From the NCBI RefSeq assembly GCF_030538495.1, contig NZ_JAUNTW010000008.1:1-64000 (forward strand): a stretch of DNA of 64,000 bases, read 5' to 3'. Both the position numbers and the translations under genes were made by a program. This document shows positions 45,915 through 55,076 of this stretch, piece after piece. The notes beneath the pieces were generated by a model. That model worked only from the letters and a program-made list of their open reading frames with translations. It had not been told where the DNA came from and made no database searches. This DNA is from Paracoccus sp. (in: a-proteobacteria). GTDB lineage: Bacteria > Pseudomonadota > Alphaproteobacteria > Rhodobacterales > Rhodobacteraceae. How positions within the stretch are numbered: position 1 is the stretch's first letter; every line of letters starts with the position of its first letter.

Positions 45915-46940
45915 ATGACGAAAAAGCTTTTCCTGGGGACGGTCGCAGCCGCGGCAATGCTGGCGGGCGGCGCCGTCGCGCAAGAGGGGTCAACCCTGCA
46001 ACAGGTGCAGCAGCGCGGCGAAATGAATTGCGGCGTGAATGTGGGTCTGGTCGGATTCGCCGCACCGGATGCGAACGGCAACTGGGCCGGTTTCGACGTC
46101 GCGCTGTGCCGCGCCGTGGCTGCCGCCGTGCTGGGTGACCCGGCCAAAGTGCGCTTTGTGCCGACCACCGGCCAGACGCGCTTCACCGTCCTGTCGTCGG
46201 GCGAAGTGGACATGATTTCGCGCAATTCGACCTGGACCTTTTCGCGGGACACCGACCTGCGTCTGGATTTCGCGGGCGTGAATTACTATGACGGTCAGGG
46301 CTTTATGGTGAACCGCGATCTGGGCGTCACCTCGGCCAAGGAACTGGACGGGGCGACCGTCTGTATCCAGACCGGCACCACGACGGAACTGAATCTGGCT
46401 GATTTCTTTCGCGCCAACAACATGAACTATACCCCCGTCAACATCGACAGCAACGCTGAAGGGGAACAGCGATATATGGCGGGCGCCTGTGACGCCTACA
46501 CCACCGACGCATCGGGTCTGGCCGCCACCCGCGCGGCATTTGCCGACCCCGAAGCGCATATCATCCTGCCGGAAATCATCTCGAAAGAGCCGCTTGGCCC
46601 GGCTGTGCGCCACGGCGACAGCAACTGGGGTGATATTGTCCGCTGGACGCTGTATGCGCTGATCGCGGCCGAAGAATATGGCGTGACCTCGCGCAATATC
46701 GACGAATTGGTGCGGTCGTCCAACAACCCCGAAGTGCAGCGTTTGCTGGGTGTGACCGACAATCTGGGCGGTATGATCGGGCTGGACGCGGAATGGGCGA
46801 AACGCGCCATTCAGGCCGGCGGCAACTATGGCGAAATCTTTGCCGCGAATATCGGGGAACAGACTCCGATTGGTCTGGCGCGCGGTCTGAACGCGCAATG
46901 GACCCAAGGCGGCCTGCTGTATGCGATGCCGTTCCGGTAA
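45915..46940 (+). CDS. bztA: Amino acid ABC transporter, substrate-binding protein
   Basis: 341 residues with a signal peptide (MTKKLFLGTVAAAAMLAGGAVAQ). The family-3 solute-binding features include LGVTSAKELDGATVCIQTGTTTELNLADFF, CDAYTTDASGLAATRAAFADPEAHIILPEIISKEPLGPAVRHGDSNW and an early RGEMNCGVN. The four-gene set matches BztABCD of Rhodobacter (glutamate, glutamine, aspartate, asparagine) and AapJQMP. A GC-rich hairpin follows the stop, so this gene is probably expressed above the permease genes. Confidence 0.94.
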   Translation: MTKKLFLGTVAAAAMLAGGAVAQEGSTLQQVQQRGEMNCGVNVGLVGFAAPDANGNWAGFDVALCRAVAAAVLGDPAKVRFVPTTGQTRFTVLSSGEVDMISRNSTWTFSRDTDLRLDFAGVNYYDGQGFMVNRDLGVTSAKELDGATVCIQTGTTTELNLADFFRANNMNYTPVNIDSNAEGEQRYMAGACDAYTTDASGLAATRAAFADPEAHIILPEIISKEPLGPAVRHGDSNWGDIVRWTLYALIAAEEYGVTSRNIDELVRSSNNPEVQRLLGVTDNLGGMIGLDAEWAKRAIQAGGNYGEIFAANIGEQTPIGLARGLNAQWTQGGLLYAMPFR

Positions 46941-46948
46941 GAACGAAT

Positions 46949-46970
46949 GGCCGGGGTTCACGCCCCGGCC
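46949..46970 (+). terminator. Intra-operon hairpin between bztA and bztB
   Basis: GGCCGGGG (46949-46956) and CCCCGGCC (46963-46970) form a perfect 8-bp stem with a 6-nt loop eight bp after the bztA stop, without a long T run. It probably stabilises the bztA mRNA or gives partial termination. Confidence 0.6.
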
Positions 46971-47044
46971 TTGCCCATCCGGGCCTATAAAAGCCTGACC
47001 AGCAAACCGCGCCAAGCGGGCGGCAGGCAACAGGGGATACATAG

Positions 47045-48301
47045 ATGACAGACCAACCGGCGCCCGCGCGGCAGTCGTTTCGGCCCTCTATGCTGATTTA
47101 TGATCGGCGCTATCGGTCGATGACCTTTCAGGTTATTGTTTTCATTGCCGTTATGGCGGTTGCGTGGTGGTTGGTGGACAACACGATCCGCAACCTTGCC
47201 CTGATGGGTAAGACGTTCAATTTCAACTTTCTGTTTCAGCGCGCGGGCTATGACATCCCGCAAATGCCGATTCCCTATACCGCCGATGACACGCATTTGC
47301 GTGCCATGGTCGTGGGGTTGCTGAACACGCTGATCGTGTCGGTGCTGGGCTGCATCACGGCCACTGTGATCGGGGTGATCGTTGGCGTGGCGCGGCTGTC
47401 GAACAACTGGCTGTTTGCGCGGCTGATGACGGTGTTTGTGGAAATTTTCCGTAACATGCCGTTATTGCTGTGGATTTTGATTATCTATGCGCTGTTTACG
47501 GTGGTGCTGCCGGCGCCTGCGGCCTATCGCGGAGAGAACGCGGAATGGTCCATGCTGCTGTTTGACAGCGTGGCGTTAACCAACCGTTATACGGCGATCC
47601 CGACGATTGCGATGTCCAACGATCCCGGAGTGCTGGATCTGGGCGCGCGCATCACGGTGAGCTGGGCCACGATTGCGATCATCGCGGCGCTGATCGGGGG
47701 CTGGCTGGTGCATCGCGCGATTTTGCGTCACGCGCAGGCGATGCAGGACCGCACCGGCCATCGTCCGACGACGTGGTGGAAAAGCCTTGCCGTGATGGTG
47801 CTGCCGTCGCTGGCGCTGATCTGGTTTTTCGGCGTGCATCTGATCCGGCCCGAATTAACCGGCTTTAACTTTACCGGCGGCATGAATGTGTCGAACGCGC
47901 TGATCGTGCTGTGGCTGGCGCTGTCGCTGTATACGGCGGCGTTTATCGCCGAAATCGTGCGCGCGGGGATTTTGGCCGTCAGCCGTGGCCAGTCCGAGGC
48001 CGCCTTTGCCCTTGGCCTGCGTCCGAATCGCACGATGCGGCTGGTCATTCTGCCGCAGGCGCTGCGCGTGATTATCCCGCCGCTGATTTCGCAATATCTG
48101 AACCTGACCAAGAACAGTTCGCTTGCGATTGCCGTGGGTTACATGGAATTGCGCGGCACGCTGGGCGGCACAACCCTGAACCAAACCGGGCGCGAGCTGG
48201 AATCCATGCTGCTGATGATGGGAACCTATCTGGCCATCAGCCTGCTGATTTCGGGCGCGATGAACGTGTTCAACGCCCGCGTCAAATTGAAGGAGCGGTG
48301 A
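47045..48301 (+). CDS. bztB: Amino acid ABC transporter permease (BztB/AapQ)
   Basis: 418 residues with about eight hydrophobic segments. The EAA-loop (QSEAAFALGLRPNRTMRLVILPQALRVIIPPLISQYLNLTKNSSLAIAVGYMEL) near residues 320-370 is typical of polar-amino-acid permeases and contacts the ATPase. A long region between TM segments (about 155-270) is the extra part seen in AapQ/BztB. One base separates its stop from bztC. Confidence 0.94.
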   Translation: MTDQPAPARQSFRPSMLIYDRRYRSMTFQVIVFIAVMAVAWWLVDNTIRNLALMGKTFNFNFLFQRAGYDIPQMPIPYTADDTHLRAMVVGLLNTLIVSVLGCITATVIGVIVGVARLSNNWLFARLMTVFVEIFRNMPLLLWILIIYALFTVVLPAPAAYRGENAEWSMLLFDSVALTNRYTAIPTIAMSNDPGVLDLGARITVSWATIAIIAALIGGWLVHRAILRHAQAMQDRTGHRPTTWWKSLAVMVLPSLALIWFFGVHLIRPELTGFNFTGGMNVSNALIVLWLALSLYTAAFIAEIVRAGILAVSRGQSEAAFALGLRPNRTMRLVILPQALRVIIPPLISQYLNLTKNSSLAIAVGYMELRGTLGGTTLNQTGRELESMLLMMGTYLAISLLISGAMNVFNARVKLKER

Positions 48302-48302
48302 G

Positions 48303-49757
48303 ATGAGCGAAACCGGCGCCCAAACAACCGCCTATGTCCGCGACACGATGTTGCCGCCCGCTCCGCCGCCGTCGCGGCAGGGTGGGGCGGTGCTGTGGCT
48401 GCGGGAAAACCTGTTCGCCGGGCCGGTGAACACGATTCTCACCATCCTTGGCGTGGTCATCATCTGGGCCATCACCGCGAATCTGTGGGATTGGTTCGCC
48501 CATTCCGTCTGGAACGCGGGCAGTCTGGCCGAATGTCGCCAGATCATCACCGAAACATGGGGCGCAGATGCACGCGGAGCCTGTTTCGCGGTGATCCGCG
48601 ACCGGTGGACTCAGTTCCTGTTCGGATTTTACCCCAGCCATCTGTATTGGCGTCCGACCATGGCCGTGGGGTTGCTGATGGTCGCGCTTGCGCCGCTGTT
48701 GTTCGGGCCGTCTCCGGGGATCCGGCGGGTGGTGCTGATCGTGACGGCGGTTGTCACGCTGTGGGCCATGGTGGCGCTGTCGGCCCCGCTCGCGTGGCTG
48801 GCCTTTGCGGCCATCGTGCTGATCGGCGGGCTGGTTTTGTCGGAAAAACATGTCGGCTGGCTGCTGCCGTTTTCTGCGCTCTATCCGCTGTTGGGCGTGT
48901 GGTTCCTGTGGGGCGGGTCGCTGTGGGGGCCGATTTTTGTGCTGGTCGGGCCGGTGCTGGGCTGGGTCGCGTGGCGCGTTCTGTCGAACATCGCGGCCCC
49001 GGTCGCGGTCGCGGCGGCGCTGCTGATCCCGGTGCTGTTCTGGGTTCTGTATGCCGGGCCGGCCGCGCGGGACGCCGAAAACCTGCTGTCGCTGGCGATT
49101 CCGGCGGTGCGGTCGGACCAATTCGGCGGCTTTGTTCTGTCGATCACGATTGGCGTTGCGGGCATCGCGCTGTCGCTGCCGATGGGCATTGTGCTGGCCT
49201 TGGCGCGGCGCAGCGATATGATTCTGGTCAAAGCCCTGGCCGTGATGTTCATTGAATTCATCCGCGGAGTGCCGCTGATTACCCTGTTGTTTGTGGCGTC
49301 GCTGCTGCTGAATTATTTCCTGCCGCCGGGGACGAATTTCGACATCATCCTGCGCGTGATCATCATGGTGACGCTGTTCGCCGCCGCCTATATGGCCGAG
49401 GTGATTCGCGGCGGTCTGGCCGCCCTGCCCAAGGGCCAGTATGAGGCCGCCGACGCCTTGGGGCTGGATTACTGGAAGGCGCAGCGTCTGATCATTCTGC
49501 CGCAGGCGTTGAAAATCAGTATTCCGGGCATCGTCTCGACCTTTATCGGGATGTTCAAGGACACGACCCTTGTGACCTTTGTGGCGCTGTATGACCCGCT
49601 GAAATCCACATCCGACGCCGTGCGCGCCACGACCGACTGGAAGGGCATTTACTGGGAGCCGTATATCTTTGTCGGCGCCATTTTCTTTATCATCTGCTTT
49701 GGCATGTCCCGATATTCAATGTATCTGGAGCGTCGCCTGCATCGTGACCATAGGTAA
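48303..49757 (+). CDS. bztC: Amino acid ABC transporter permease (BztC/AapM)
   Basis: 484 residues: a cytoplasmic N-terminus (about 40), roughly ten hydrophobic segments and an EAA-loop (KGQYEAADALGLDYWKAQRLIILPQALKISIPGIVSTFIGMFKDTTLV) near residues 375-420. Together with BztB it forms the heteromeric permease. bztD follows after three bases, so the operon is tightly coupled. Confidence 0.94.
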   Translation: MSETGAQTTAYVRDTMLPPAPPPSRQGGAVLWLRENLFAGPVNTILTILGVVIIWAITANLWDWFAHSVWNAGSLAECRQIITETWGADARGACFAVIRDRWTQFLFGFYPSHLYWRPTMAVGLLMVALAPLLFGPSPGIRRVVLIVTAVVTLWAMVALSAPLAWLAFAAIVLIGGLVLSEKHVGWLLPFSALYPLLGVWFLWGGSLWGPIFVLVGPVLGWVAWRVLSNIAAPVAVAAALLIPVLFWVLYAGPAARDAENLLSLAIPAVRSDQFGGFVLSITIGVAGIALSLPMGIVLALARRSDMILVKALAVMFIEFIRGVPLITLLFVASLLLNYFLPPGTNFDIILRVIIMVTLFAAAYMAEVIRGGLAALPKGQYEAADALGLDYWKAQRLIILPQALKISIPGIVSTFIGMFKDTTLVTFVALYDPLKSTSDAVRATTDWKGIYWEPYIFVGAIFFIICFGMSRYSMYLERRLHRDHR

Positions 49758-49760
49758 ATC

Positions 49761-50549
49761 ATGAGCGAAATCATCACCCGCCCCATCGACCGCAGCCATA
49801 TGCAGGTCAGCGATCAGGTCGCGATCGACATTCGCGATATGAACAAATGGTATGGCACCTTCCACGTTCTGCGGGACATCAACCTGACCGTGAACACCGG
49901 CGAACGTATTGTTATTGCTGGACCTTCGGGGTCGGGCAAATCCACGCTGATCCGCTGCATCAACCGGCTTGAGGAACATCAGGCTGGCCAGATCATCGTC
50001 GATGGCATCGAATTAACCAACGACATCAAAAACATCGACAAAGTGCGGTCCGAAGTCGGGATGGTGTTCCAGCACTTCAACCTGTTCCCGCATCTGACGG
50101 TTCTGGAAAACTGCACCCTTGCCCCCATCTGGGTGCGCAAAGTGCCAAAAAAACAGGCCGAAGAAACCGCAATGCGGTTTCTGGAAAAGGTTAAAATCCC
50201 GGAACAGGCGGGGAAATATCCCGGCCAATTGTCCGGCGGTCAGCAACAGCGCGTGGCCATTGCCCGGTCGCTGTGTATGCAGCCGCGCATCATGCTGTTC
50301 GACGAACCGACCAGTGCGCTGGACCCCGAAATGATCAAAGAGGTGTTGGACACCATGATCGAGCTGGCCGAAGAAGGCATGACCATGCTGTGCGTGACGC
50401 ATGAAATGGGCTTTGCGCAGGCCGTGGCGAACCGGGTGATCTTTATGGATCAGGGGCAGATCGTCGAACAGAACAACCCGACCGAGTTCTTTAACAACCC
50501 GCAATCGGAACGAACGAAATTGTTCCTAAGCCAGATTTTGGGACACTGA
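49761..50549 (+). CDS. bztD: Amino acid ABC transporter ATP-binding protein
   Basis: 262 residues. Walker [13 protein letters not shown] near 51-62, Q-loop in [21 protein letters not shown] signature [15 protein letters not shown], Walker [16 protein letters not shown] and switch histidine in CVTHEMGF. It energises the Bzt permease. It ends the operon; copy E of the dispersed element follows. Confidence 0.97.
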   Translation: MSEIITRPIDRSHMQVSDQVAIDIRDMNKWYGTFHVLRDINLTVNTGERIVIAGPSGSGKSTLIRCINRLEEHQAGQIIVDGIELTNDIKNIDKVRSEVGMVFQHFNLFPHLTVLENCTLAPIWVRKVPKKQAEETAMRFLEKVKIPEQAGKYPGQLSGGQQQRVAIARSLCMQPRIMLFDEPTSALDPEMIKEVLDTMIELAEEGMTMLCVTHEMGFAQAVANRVIFMDQGQIVEQNNPTEFFNNPQSERTKLFLSQILGH

Positions 50550-50572
50550 TTGATGGGATGGGCCTGACTGAT

Positions 50573-50687
50573 AGGCTGGGGGGCCAGCCCCCCTCAGCCT
50601 GCCCACAGGGCAGGCGTTCGACGGGGAAAAGGTTCACTGGACCTTTTCCTGATCCGTCTCACCCCAGGATATTTTCACACAGAAGAT
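50573..50687 (+). repeat. Dispersed 3'-end element, copy E, with two hairpins
   Basis: After bztD come an imperfect long hairpin (AGGCTGGGGGG 50573-50583 with CCCCCC-T-CAGCCT 50588-50600), a perfect 9-bp hairpin (GGAAAAGGT 50625-50633 / ACCTTTTCC 50641-50649), then AGGATATTTT and a tail CACAGAAGAT ending at 50687. The next gene ends at 50689 on the other strand. This copy differs from the others in its upstream hairpins but keeps the core. Confidence 0.72.
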
Positions 50688-50688
50688 A

Positions 50689-51207
50689 TTAGCGGCGCCC
50701 GTCCAGACGGACGAAATCCATCACGCTGCCTTGGCCGGGTCTGATATCGGCCCAGTCCTCGATCTGGAAATCCACGACCAGCGTGGCCGCCGTGGGATAG
50801 CGGCGGAAATCCGGATCCATCGGTGGGCGCGCGGGCAGCATCGCCGCAAACTCCGCGATGCCCGGATTGTGCCCCAGCATCATCACGGTGGGTTCCGTCG
50901 CGGTTTTCAGGATGGCCAGCATTTTATCGGGGCCGGCGTGATACAGGCCGGGTTCGATGCGCAGAATGGGGCGCACCTCTAGGGGGGCAACGGCGACGCG
51001 CGCCCAGGTTTCCTGCGTGCGGGCGGCGGATGAACACAGCACCTCTTCGGGTTCGTAACCGCGGCTTGCCATCCAATCGCCCAATTCGCGCGCCGATCGA
51101 CGCCCGCGATCGTTCAGCGGGCGGTCGTGATCGTCCAGCGTTGGGTCATCCCATGCGGATTTTGCGTGGCGGGTCAGGATCAGACGACGATGCCCGGCTG
51201 GAGTCAT
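50689..51207 (-). CDS. SixA-like histidine phosphatase
   Basis: 172 residues from the ATG at 51207, with AAGGG upstream; the longer upstream frame has no family similarity. The RHG motif is LTRHAKSAWDD with the phospho-accepting histidine near residue 14; the second histidine is MLGHNPGIAEF. SixA homologues dephosphorylate phosphohistidine proteins, but many short RHG enzymes have other substrates. It lies at the convergent end with bztD and downstream of argB on the same strand. Confidence 0.85.
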   Translation of the reverse strand: MTPAGHRRLILTRHAKSAWDDPTLDDHDRPLNDRGRRSARELGDWMASRGYEPEEVLCSSAARTQETWARVAVAPLEVRPILRIEPGLYHAGPDKMLAILKTATEPTVMMLGHNPGIAEFAAMLPARPPMDPDFRRYPTAATLVVDFQIEDWADIRPGQGSVMDFVRLDGRR

Positions 51208-51282
51208 AATGATTGCCCTTTCCTGTTTTGTCCCGTTTTCGTCAGCCTGCCACATTGTCCCGCTGCGGGGCAAGTGCCGCAA

Positions 51283-52197
51283 TCAGAGCGTGTGCGTCCC
51301 CTGCCGCAGCCCACGCGGTTTAACCCTTGGTTCGGTAGAGCGGATCAGCGATCCTGCGCCGTGTTCGGTGAACAGCTCCAACAGACAGGCATTCGGCACG
51401 CGCCCGTCCAGAATAACAACGGCACGCACGCCTTCGTCAATCGCGGCCAGTGCAGTTTCGGTTTTCGGGATCATGCCGCCGCCGATCTGCCCGTCGGCAA
51501 TCATCGCGCGGACCTGATCGGGGTGCAGCTGCGTGACGACCTGACCCGAGGCATCCTTAACCCCTGCAACATCGGTCAGCAGCAACAGGCGATCCGCCCG
51601 CAGCGCGCCGGCAATCGCGCCCGCCGCCGTGTCGCCATTCACGTTAAAGGTTTCGTTATCGGCCATTCCCGTGGCGACCGGCGCAATCACGGGGATCATC
51701 CCAGCGTTATACAGGTCGCGGATGATCTGGACGTTCATCTCAATCGGGCGGCCGACGAAACCCAGTTCGGGGTCGTCGGCCTCGCACACCATCAGGTCGT
51801 CGTCTTTGCCGGAGATGCCGACGGCGCGGCCGCCTTCGTCGTTAATGGCCTGCACGATGCGTTTGTTCACCAGACCGGACAGGACCATTTCAACCACCTG
51901 CACGGTTTCTTTGGTCGTCACGCGCTTGCCGCGCACGAACCGGCTTTCGATGCCCAATTTGCCCAGCAAATCGTTGATCATCGGCCCGCCACCATGCACG
52001 ACGACCGGGTTCATCCCCACCTGTTTCATCAACACAATATCGCGCGCAAACTCCGCCATGGCGGCATCATCGCCCATGGCGTTGCCGCCGAATTTCACGA
52101 CGACAACCGCCCCGGAATAGCGTTGCAGATAGGGCAGCGCCTCTGACAGCGTGCGTGCGGTGGCGATCCAATCCCGATTCATGTTCTGCGGTCTCAT
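51283..52197 (-). CDS. argB: Acetylglutamate kinase
   Basis: 304 residues. ATP/substrate motifs: [59 protein letters not shown] and the C-terminal AGSLIRS. It phosphorylates N-acetylglutamate in arginine synthesis, and the alphaproteobacterial form is often feedback-inhibited by arginine. The start may instead be the second ATG (52182). It sits at the end of the rpmH-yidC-engB gene order. Confidence 0.96.
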   Translation of the reverse strand: MRPQNMNRDWIATARTLSEALPYLQRYSGAVVVVKFGGNAMGDDAAMAEFARDIVLMKQVGMNPVVVHGGGPMINDLLGKLGIESRFVRGKRVTTKETVQVVEMVLSGLVNKRIVQAINDEGGRAVGISGKDDDLMVCEADDPELGFVGRPIEMNVQIIRDLYNAGMIPVIAPVATGMADNETFNVNGDTAAGAIAGALRADRLLLLTDVAGVKDASGQVVTQLHPDQVRAMIADGQIGGGMIPKTETALAAIDEGVRAVVILDGRVPNACLLELFTEHGAGSLIRSTEPRVKPRGLRQGTHTL

Positions 52198-52245
52198 CCT
52201 TGCGGCCCCTAGGTTATGGATCGCAGCCTAGGACGGTCGCGCCGA

Positions 52246-52896
52246 TCAGTCCAGACCGGCAATGATTGCGCGCAAGGTCGCGATGCCCTGACCCTTTTCG
52301 GATGAGGTCACGACCAGTTCCGGAAAGGCCGCAGGGTGTTTTTGCAGTTCGGTTTCGACCTGTTCCAGCACGGGTTTGATCGCGTTCGGCCCCAGTTTGT
52401 CGGCCTTGGTCAGCACGACCTGAAACGGGACAGCGGATTTATCCAGCAGGGTCATGATTTCGTGATCGACCGGCTTCACGCCATGGCGCGAATCAATCAG
52501 GCAAAAGGCCCGGCGCAGCGTCGGCCGCCCCGCCAGATAGCTTTTCAACAGCGCCTGCCATTTCGCGACGACCGCAATCGGTGCCTTGGCGAAGCCATAG
52601 CCGGGCAGGTCAACCAGATAGGACCGATCGCCCAATGCGAAATAGTTAATTTCCTGTGTCCGGCCCGGCGTGTTCGATGCGCGCGCGATCCCTTTGCGTC
52701 CGGTCAGCGCGTTGATCAGGCTGGATTTACCCACATTGCTGCGCCCGGCAAAGCACACCTCAGGGCGGTCGGCGGGCGGCAATCCGTCCATGGCGACCAC
52801 ACCTTTGACGAAATCAACCGGCCCCGCGAATAACAGCCGCGCGTTTTCCGCCGTGGCGGCATCGGGTTCGGGGGCAGGGGGGAACGAAACTTTCAC
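52246..52896 (-). CDS. engB: Ribosome biogenesis GTP-binding protein EngB (YihA/YsxC)
   Basis: 216 residues. G1 GRSNVGKSSLINAL near 50-63, G2 threonine in SNTPGRTQEINYF, G3 LVDLPGYG, G4 LTKADKL and G5 VTSSEKGQG. It is needed for 50S assembly in bacteria studied. The start overlaps the stop of the upstream MOSC gene by 4 bases. Confidence 0.96.
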   Translation of the reverse strand: MKVSFPPAPEPDAATAENARLLFAGPVDFVKGVVAMDGLPPADRPEVCFAGRSNVGKSSLINALTGRKGIARASNTPGRTQEINYFALGDRSYLVDLPGYGFAKAPIAVVAKWQALLKSYLAGRPTLRRAFCLIDSRHGVKPVDHEIMTLLDKSAVPFQVVLTKADKLGPNAIKPVLEQVETELQKHPAAFPELVVTSSEKGQGIATLRAIIAGLD

Positions 52897-53177
52897 AGGG
52901 TCACCTTATCGCCGGTCGTGATGGTGCCGCCGGTCACAACCTCGGCAAAGACGCCGAAATCGGTGTGGCCAAACAGGCGGCGCAGGGTTTGGGGCATATC
53001 AATATCGGTCTGCCCGGTGGGGTTGTCAGCAGTGCAGGCGACTTTAGCGATCCAATCGCGGTCGGCCAAGGGGTTTGCGCCGTTGGTCAATCGCAGCCGT
53101 GCGACCAAGCTGGTCATAGTTTCGCCGCCAACCGATATGATCGGATGGCGGCGAATGTGATGCGGTATGATCGTCAC
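52893..53177 (-). CDS. MOSC-domain protein, internally shortened
   Basis: 94 residues from a GTG. In this position relatives encode a MOSC-domain protein of about 230-250 residues. Here an N-terminal piece (PHHIRRHPIISVGGE) is followed at once by the family C-terminus (DWIAKVACTADNPTGQTDIDMPQTLRRLFGHTDFGVFAEVVTGGTITTGDKVTL), so roughly 150 central residues are missing while the frame is kept. The cysteine near the C-terminal part (KVACTAD) may be the conserved MOSC cysteine. It is probably non-functional or a reduced variant. The length of the relatives is from memory. Confidence 0.65.
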   Translation of the reverse strand: MTIIPHHIRRHPIISVGGETMTSLVARLRLTNGANPLADRDWIAKVACTADNPTGQTDIDMPQTLRRLFGHTDFGVFAEVVTGGTITTGDKVTL

Positions 53178-55019
53178 TTATTTGTCCCGGCGCGGTCGTT
53201 TGGGCATCGAGGATTTGATGTTGCCAAACAAATCCGGCCGCGACCCATGCATCGACATGATGGTGTATTGCTGAATGATCGTAATCACGTTGTTGGTGAT
53301 CCAGTAAAGAACCAGACCGGATGCGAAACCGCCCAACATGAACATGAAAATCCACGGCATCCACGCAAAGATCATCTTCTGCGTCGCGTCGGTGGGGGCG
53401 GGGTTCAGCTTTTGCTGCAACCACATGCTGAGGCCCAGCAGGATCGCCAGAACCGGCAGCGTCAGCGAATGCAGCAGTGTCCCCTGTGCCGGCACGCCGA
53501 AGGGCAACAGGCCATACAGGTTCAGCAGGCTGGACGGGTCCGGCGCCGACAGGTCGCGAATCCAACCAATCCAAGGCGCGTGACGCAGTTCGATAGTGAC
53601 GAAAATCACCTTATACAGCGAGAAAAAGATCGGGATTTGCAGCAGGATCGGCAAACAACCGGCGGCCGGGTTCACCTTTTCGCGCTTATACAGATCCATC
53701 ACTTCTTTCTGGAATTTCGCGCGATCGTCGCCAGTGCGCTGTTTAATATCCTCCATCTGGGGCTGTAATTCCTTCATCTTCGCCATCGAGATGTAGGATT
53801 TGCGCGCCAGCGGGAAGACCAGCAGCTTCAGAACAAAGGTCAGCGCGATGATCGCCCAGCCCATATTGCCGATCAGGCCGTGCAGGAAATGCAGCAGGCG
53901 GAAAATCGGCTTGGTCAGGAAATAGAACCAACCCCAGTCGATCGAATCGACAAACCGCTGAATGCCGGGGGTGGTTTCATAGGCGCGGATCACCTCCCAC
54001 ACCTTGGCGCCGGCGAACAGATAGCTTTGGGCGGTGATGTTGCCGCCGGGCTGCACGGTTTGCAGCGGGAAGCGTGCCTCGGTCTGGTAAATATCGGCGC
54101 CTTCGGCGTATTTCACCACGGCGGTAAAGCCTTGACCGGGGGCGGGGGCCAGCGTGGTCATCCAATATTTATCGGTGAACCCGATCCAGCCGTTATCCGT
54201 CACGTTCAGAATACGGGCGCGGCCTTCGCGTTCGACCGGGTCCAGACCGGCCATGTCTTTGTATTTCATTTCCAGCAGGCTGCCGTCATGCATGCCGACG
54301 ACACCTTCGTGCAGCACAAAGAAGTTCTGCGTGTCGGGGCGTCCGTGGCGCGCGATGATGCCATAGGGCGCGGCAGAAAATGCGGTATCGCCGTTGTTTT
54401 CCAGAGCCTGACCGATGGTGAACAGGTAATTATCGTCCACTTCGAAGGTGCGGCGGAAGATTTGGCCCGCGCCGTTATCCCAAGCCAGCGTGACCGGCTG
54501 ACCGGGGGCCAGAGTGTCGCCCGATTCAACGGTCCAGACGGTTGACGGGCCGGGGACCAGCGACGGATCAACGCCCGGTCCGGGGGTCCAGCCATAGACC
54601 GCGTAATAGGGTTTGGTCAGGTTCACATTGATGCGGTCATCCGCCGTTGCCGAGGACGGCGACAACAGCCGCACATCCGGCGAATCGGCGTCCTGCGTTT
54701 CGCGGTAACGGTTCAGCATCAGGTCGTCGATGCGGCCACCCATCAGCGAAATCGATCCGGCCAATGCCTGCGACTGAATCGCAACGCGGCCCACGGGTTC
54801 GGTGGTCGCCACAGCGGTTTCCGCCGAACCCAGATCGGCACCTGTCACCGCAACGGCACCCGCGGGGGCCAGCGGCTGATCGCCAATCGACTGTTCGGCC
54901 AGCGGCACACCTGACGGCTGATCAGATACGGGGTCGGGGGCAAAGATGGTATACCATACCAAAATCACCAGAAACGACAGCACCGTCGCCAAAATCAGAT
55001 TGCGATTGTTGTCTTCCAT
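53178..55019 (-). CDS. yidC: Membrane protein insertase YidC
   Basis: 613 residues from the ATG at 55019 (GGTGGGA upstream). Layout: N-terminal TM (RNLILATVLSFLVILVWYTIFAP), large periplasmic beta domain (about 60-370), then five TM helices including GNMGWAIIALTFVLKLLVFPLARKSYISMAKMKELQPQMEDIKQRTGDDRAKFQKEVMDLYKREKVNPAAGCLPILLQIPIFFSLYKVIFV, the hallmark of YidC, and a basic tail (SSMPKRPRRDK). It inserts membrane proteins alone and with SecYEG. It abuts the MOSC gene. Confidence 0.97.
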   Translation of the reverse strand: MEDNNRNLILATVLSFLVILVWYTIFAPDPVSDQPSGVPLAEQSIGDQPLAPAGAVAVTGADLGSAETAVATTEPVGRVAIQSQALAGSISLMGGRIDDLMLNRYRETQDADSPDVRLLSPSSATADDRINVNLTKPYYAVYGWTPGPGVDPSLVPGPSTVWTVESGDTLAPGQPVTLAWDNGAGQIFRRTFEVDDNYLFTIGQALENNGDTAFSAAPYGIIARHGRPDTQNFFVLHEGVVGMHDGSLLEMKYKDMAGLDPVEREGRARILNVTDNGWIGFTDKYWMTTLAPAPGQGFTAVVKYAEGADIYQTEARFPLQTVQPGGNITAQSYLFAGAKVWEVIRAYETTPGIQRFVDSIDWGWFYFLTKPIFRLLHFLHGLIGNMGWAIIALTFVLKLLVFPLARKSYISMAKMKELQPQMEDIKQRTGDDRAKFQKEVMDLYKREKVNPAAGCLPILLQIPIFFSLYKVIFVTIELRHAPWIGWIRDLSAPDPSSLLNLYGLLPFGVPAQGTLLHSLTLPVLAILLGLSMWLQQKLNPAPTDATQKMIFAWMPWIFMFMLGGFASGLVLYWITNNVITIIQQYTIMSMHGSRPDLFGNIKSSMPKRPRRDK

Positions 55020-55076
55020 TCGTTCCCACCGTCTTCGCGTCTGTCGCGCCGGTTCAACAGAAGGCACCCAGAAAGG

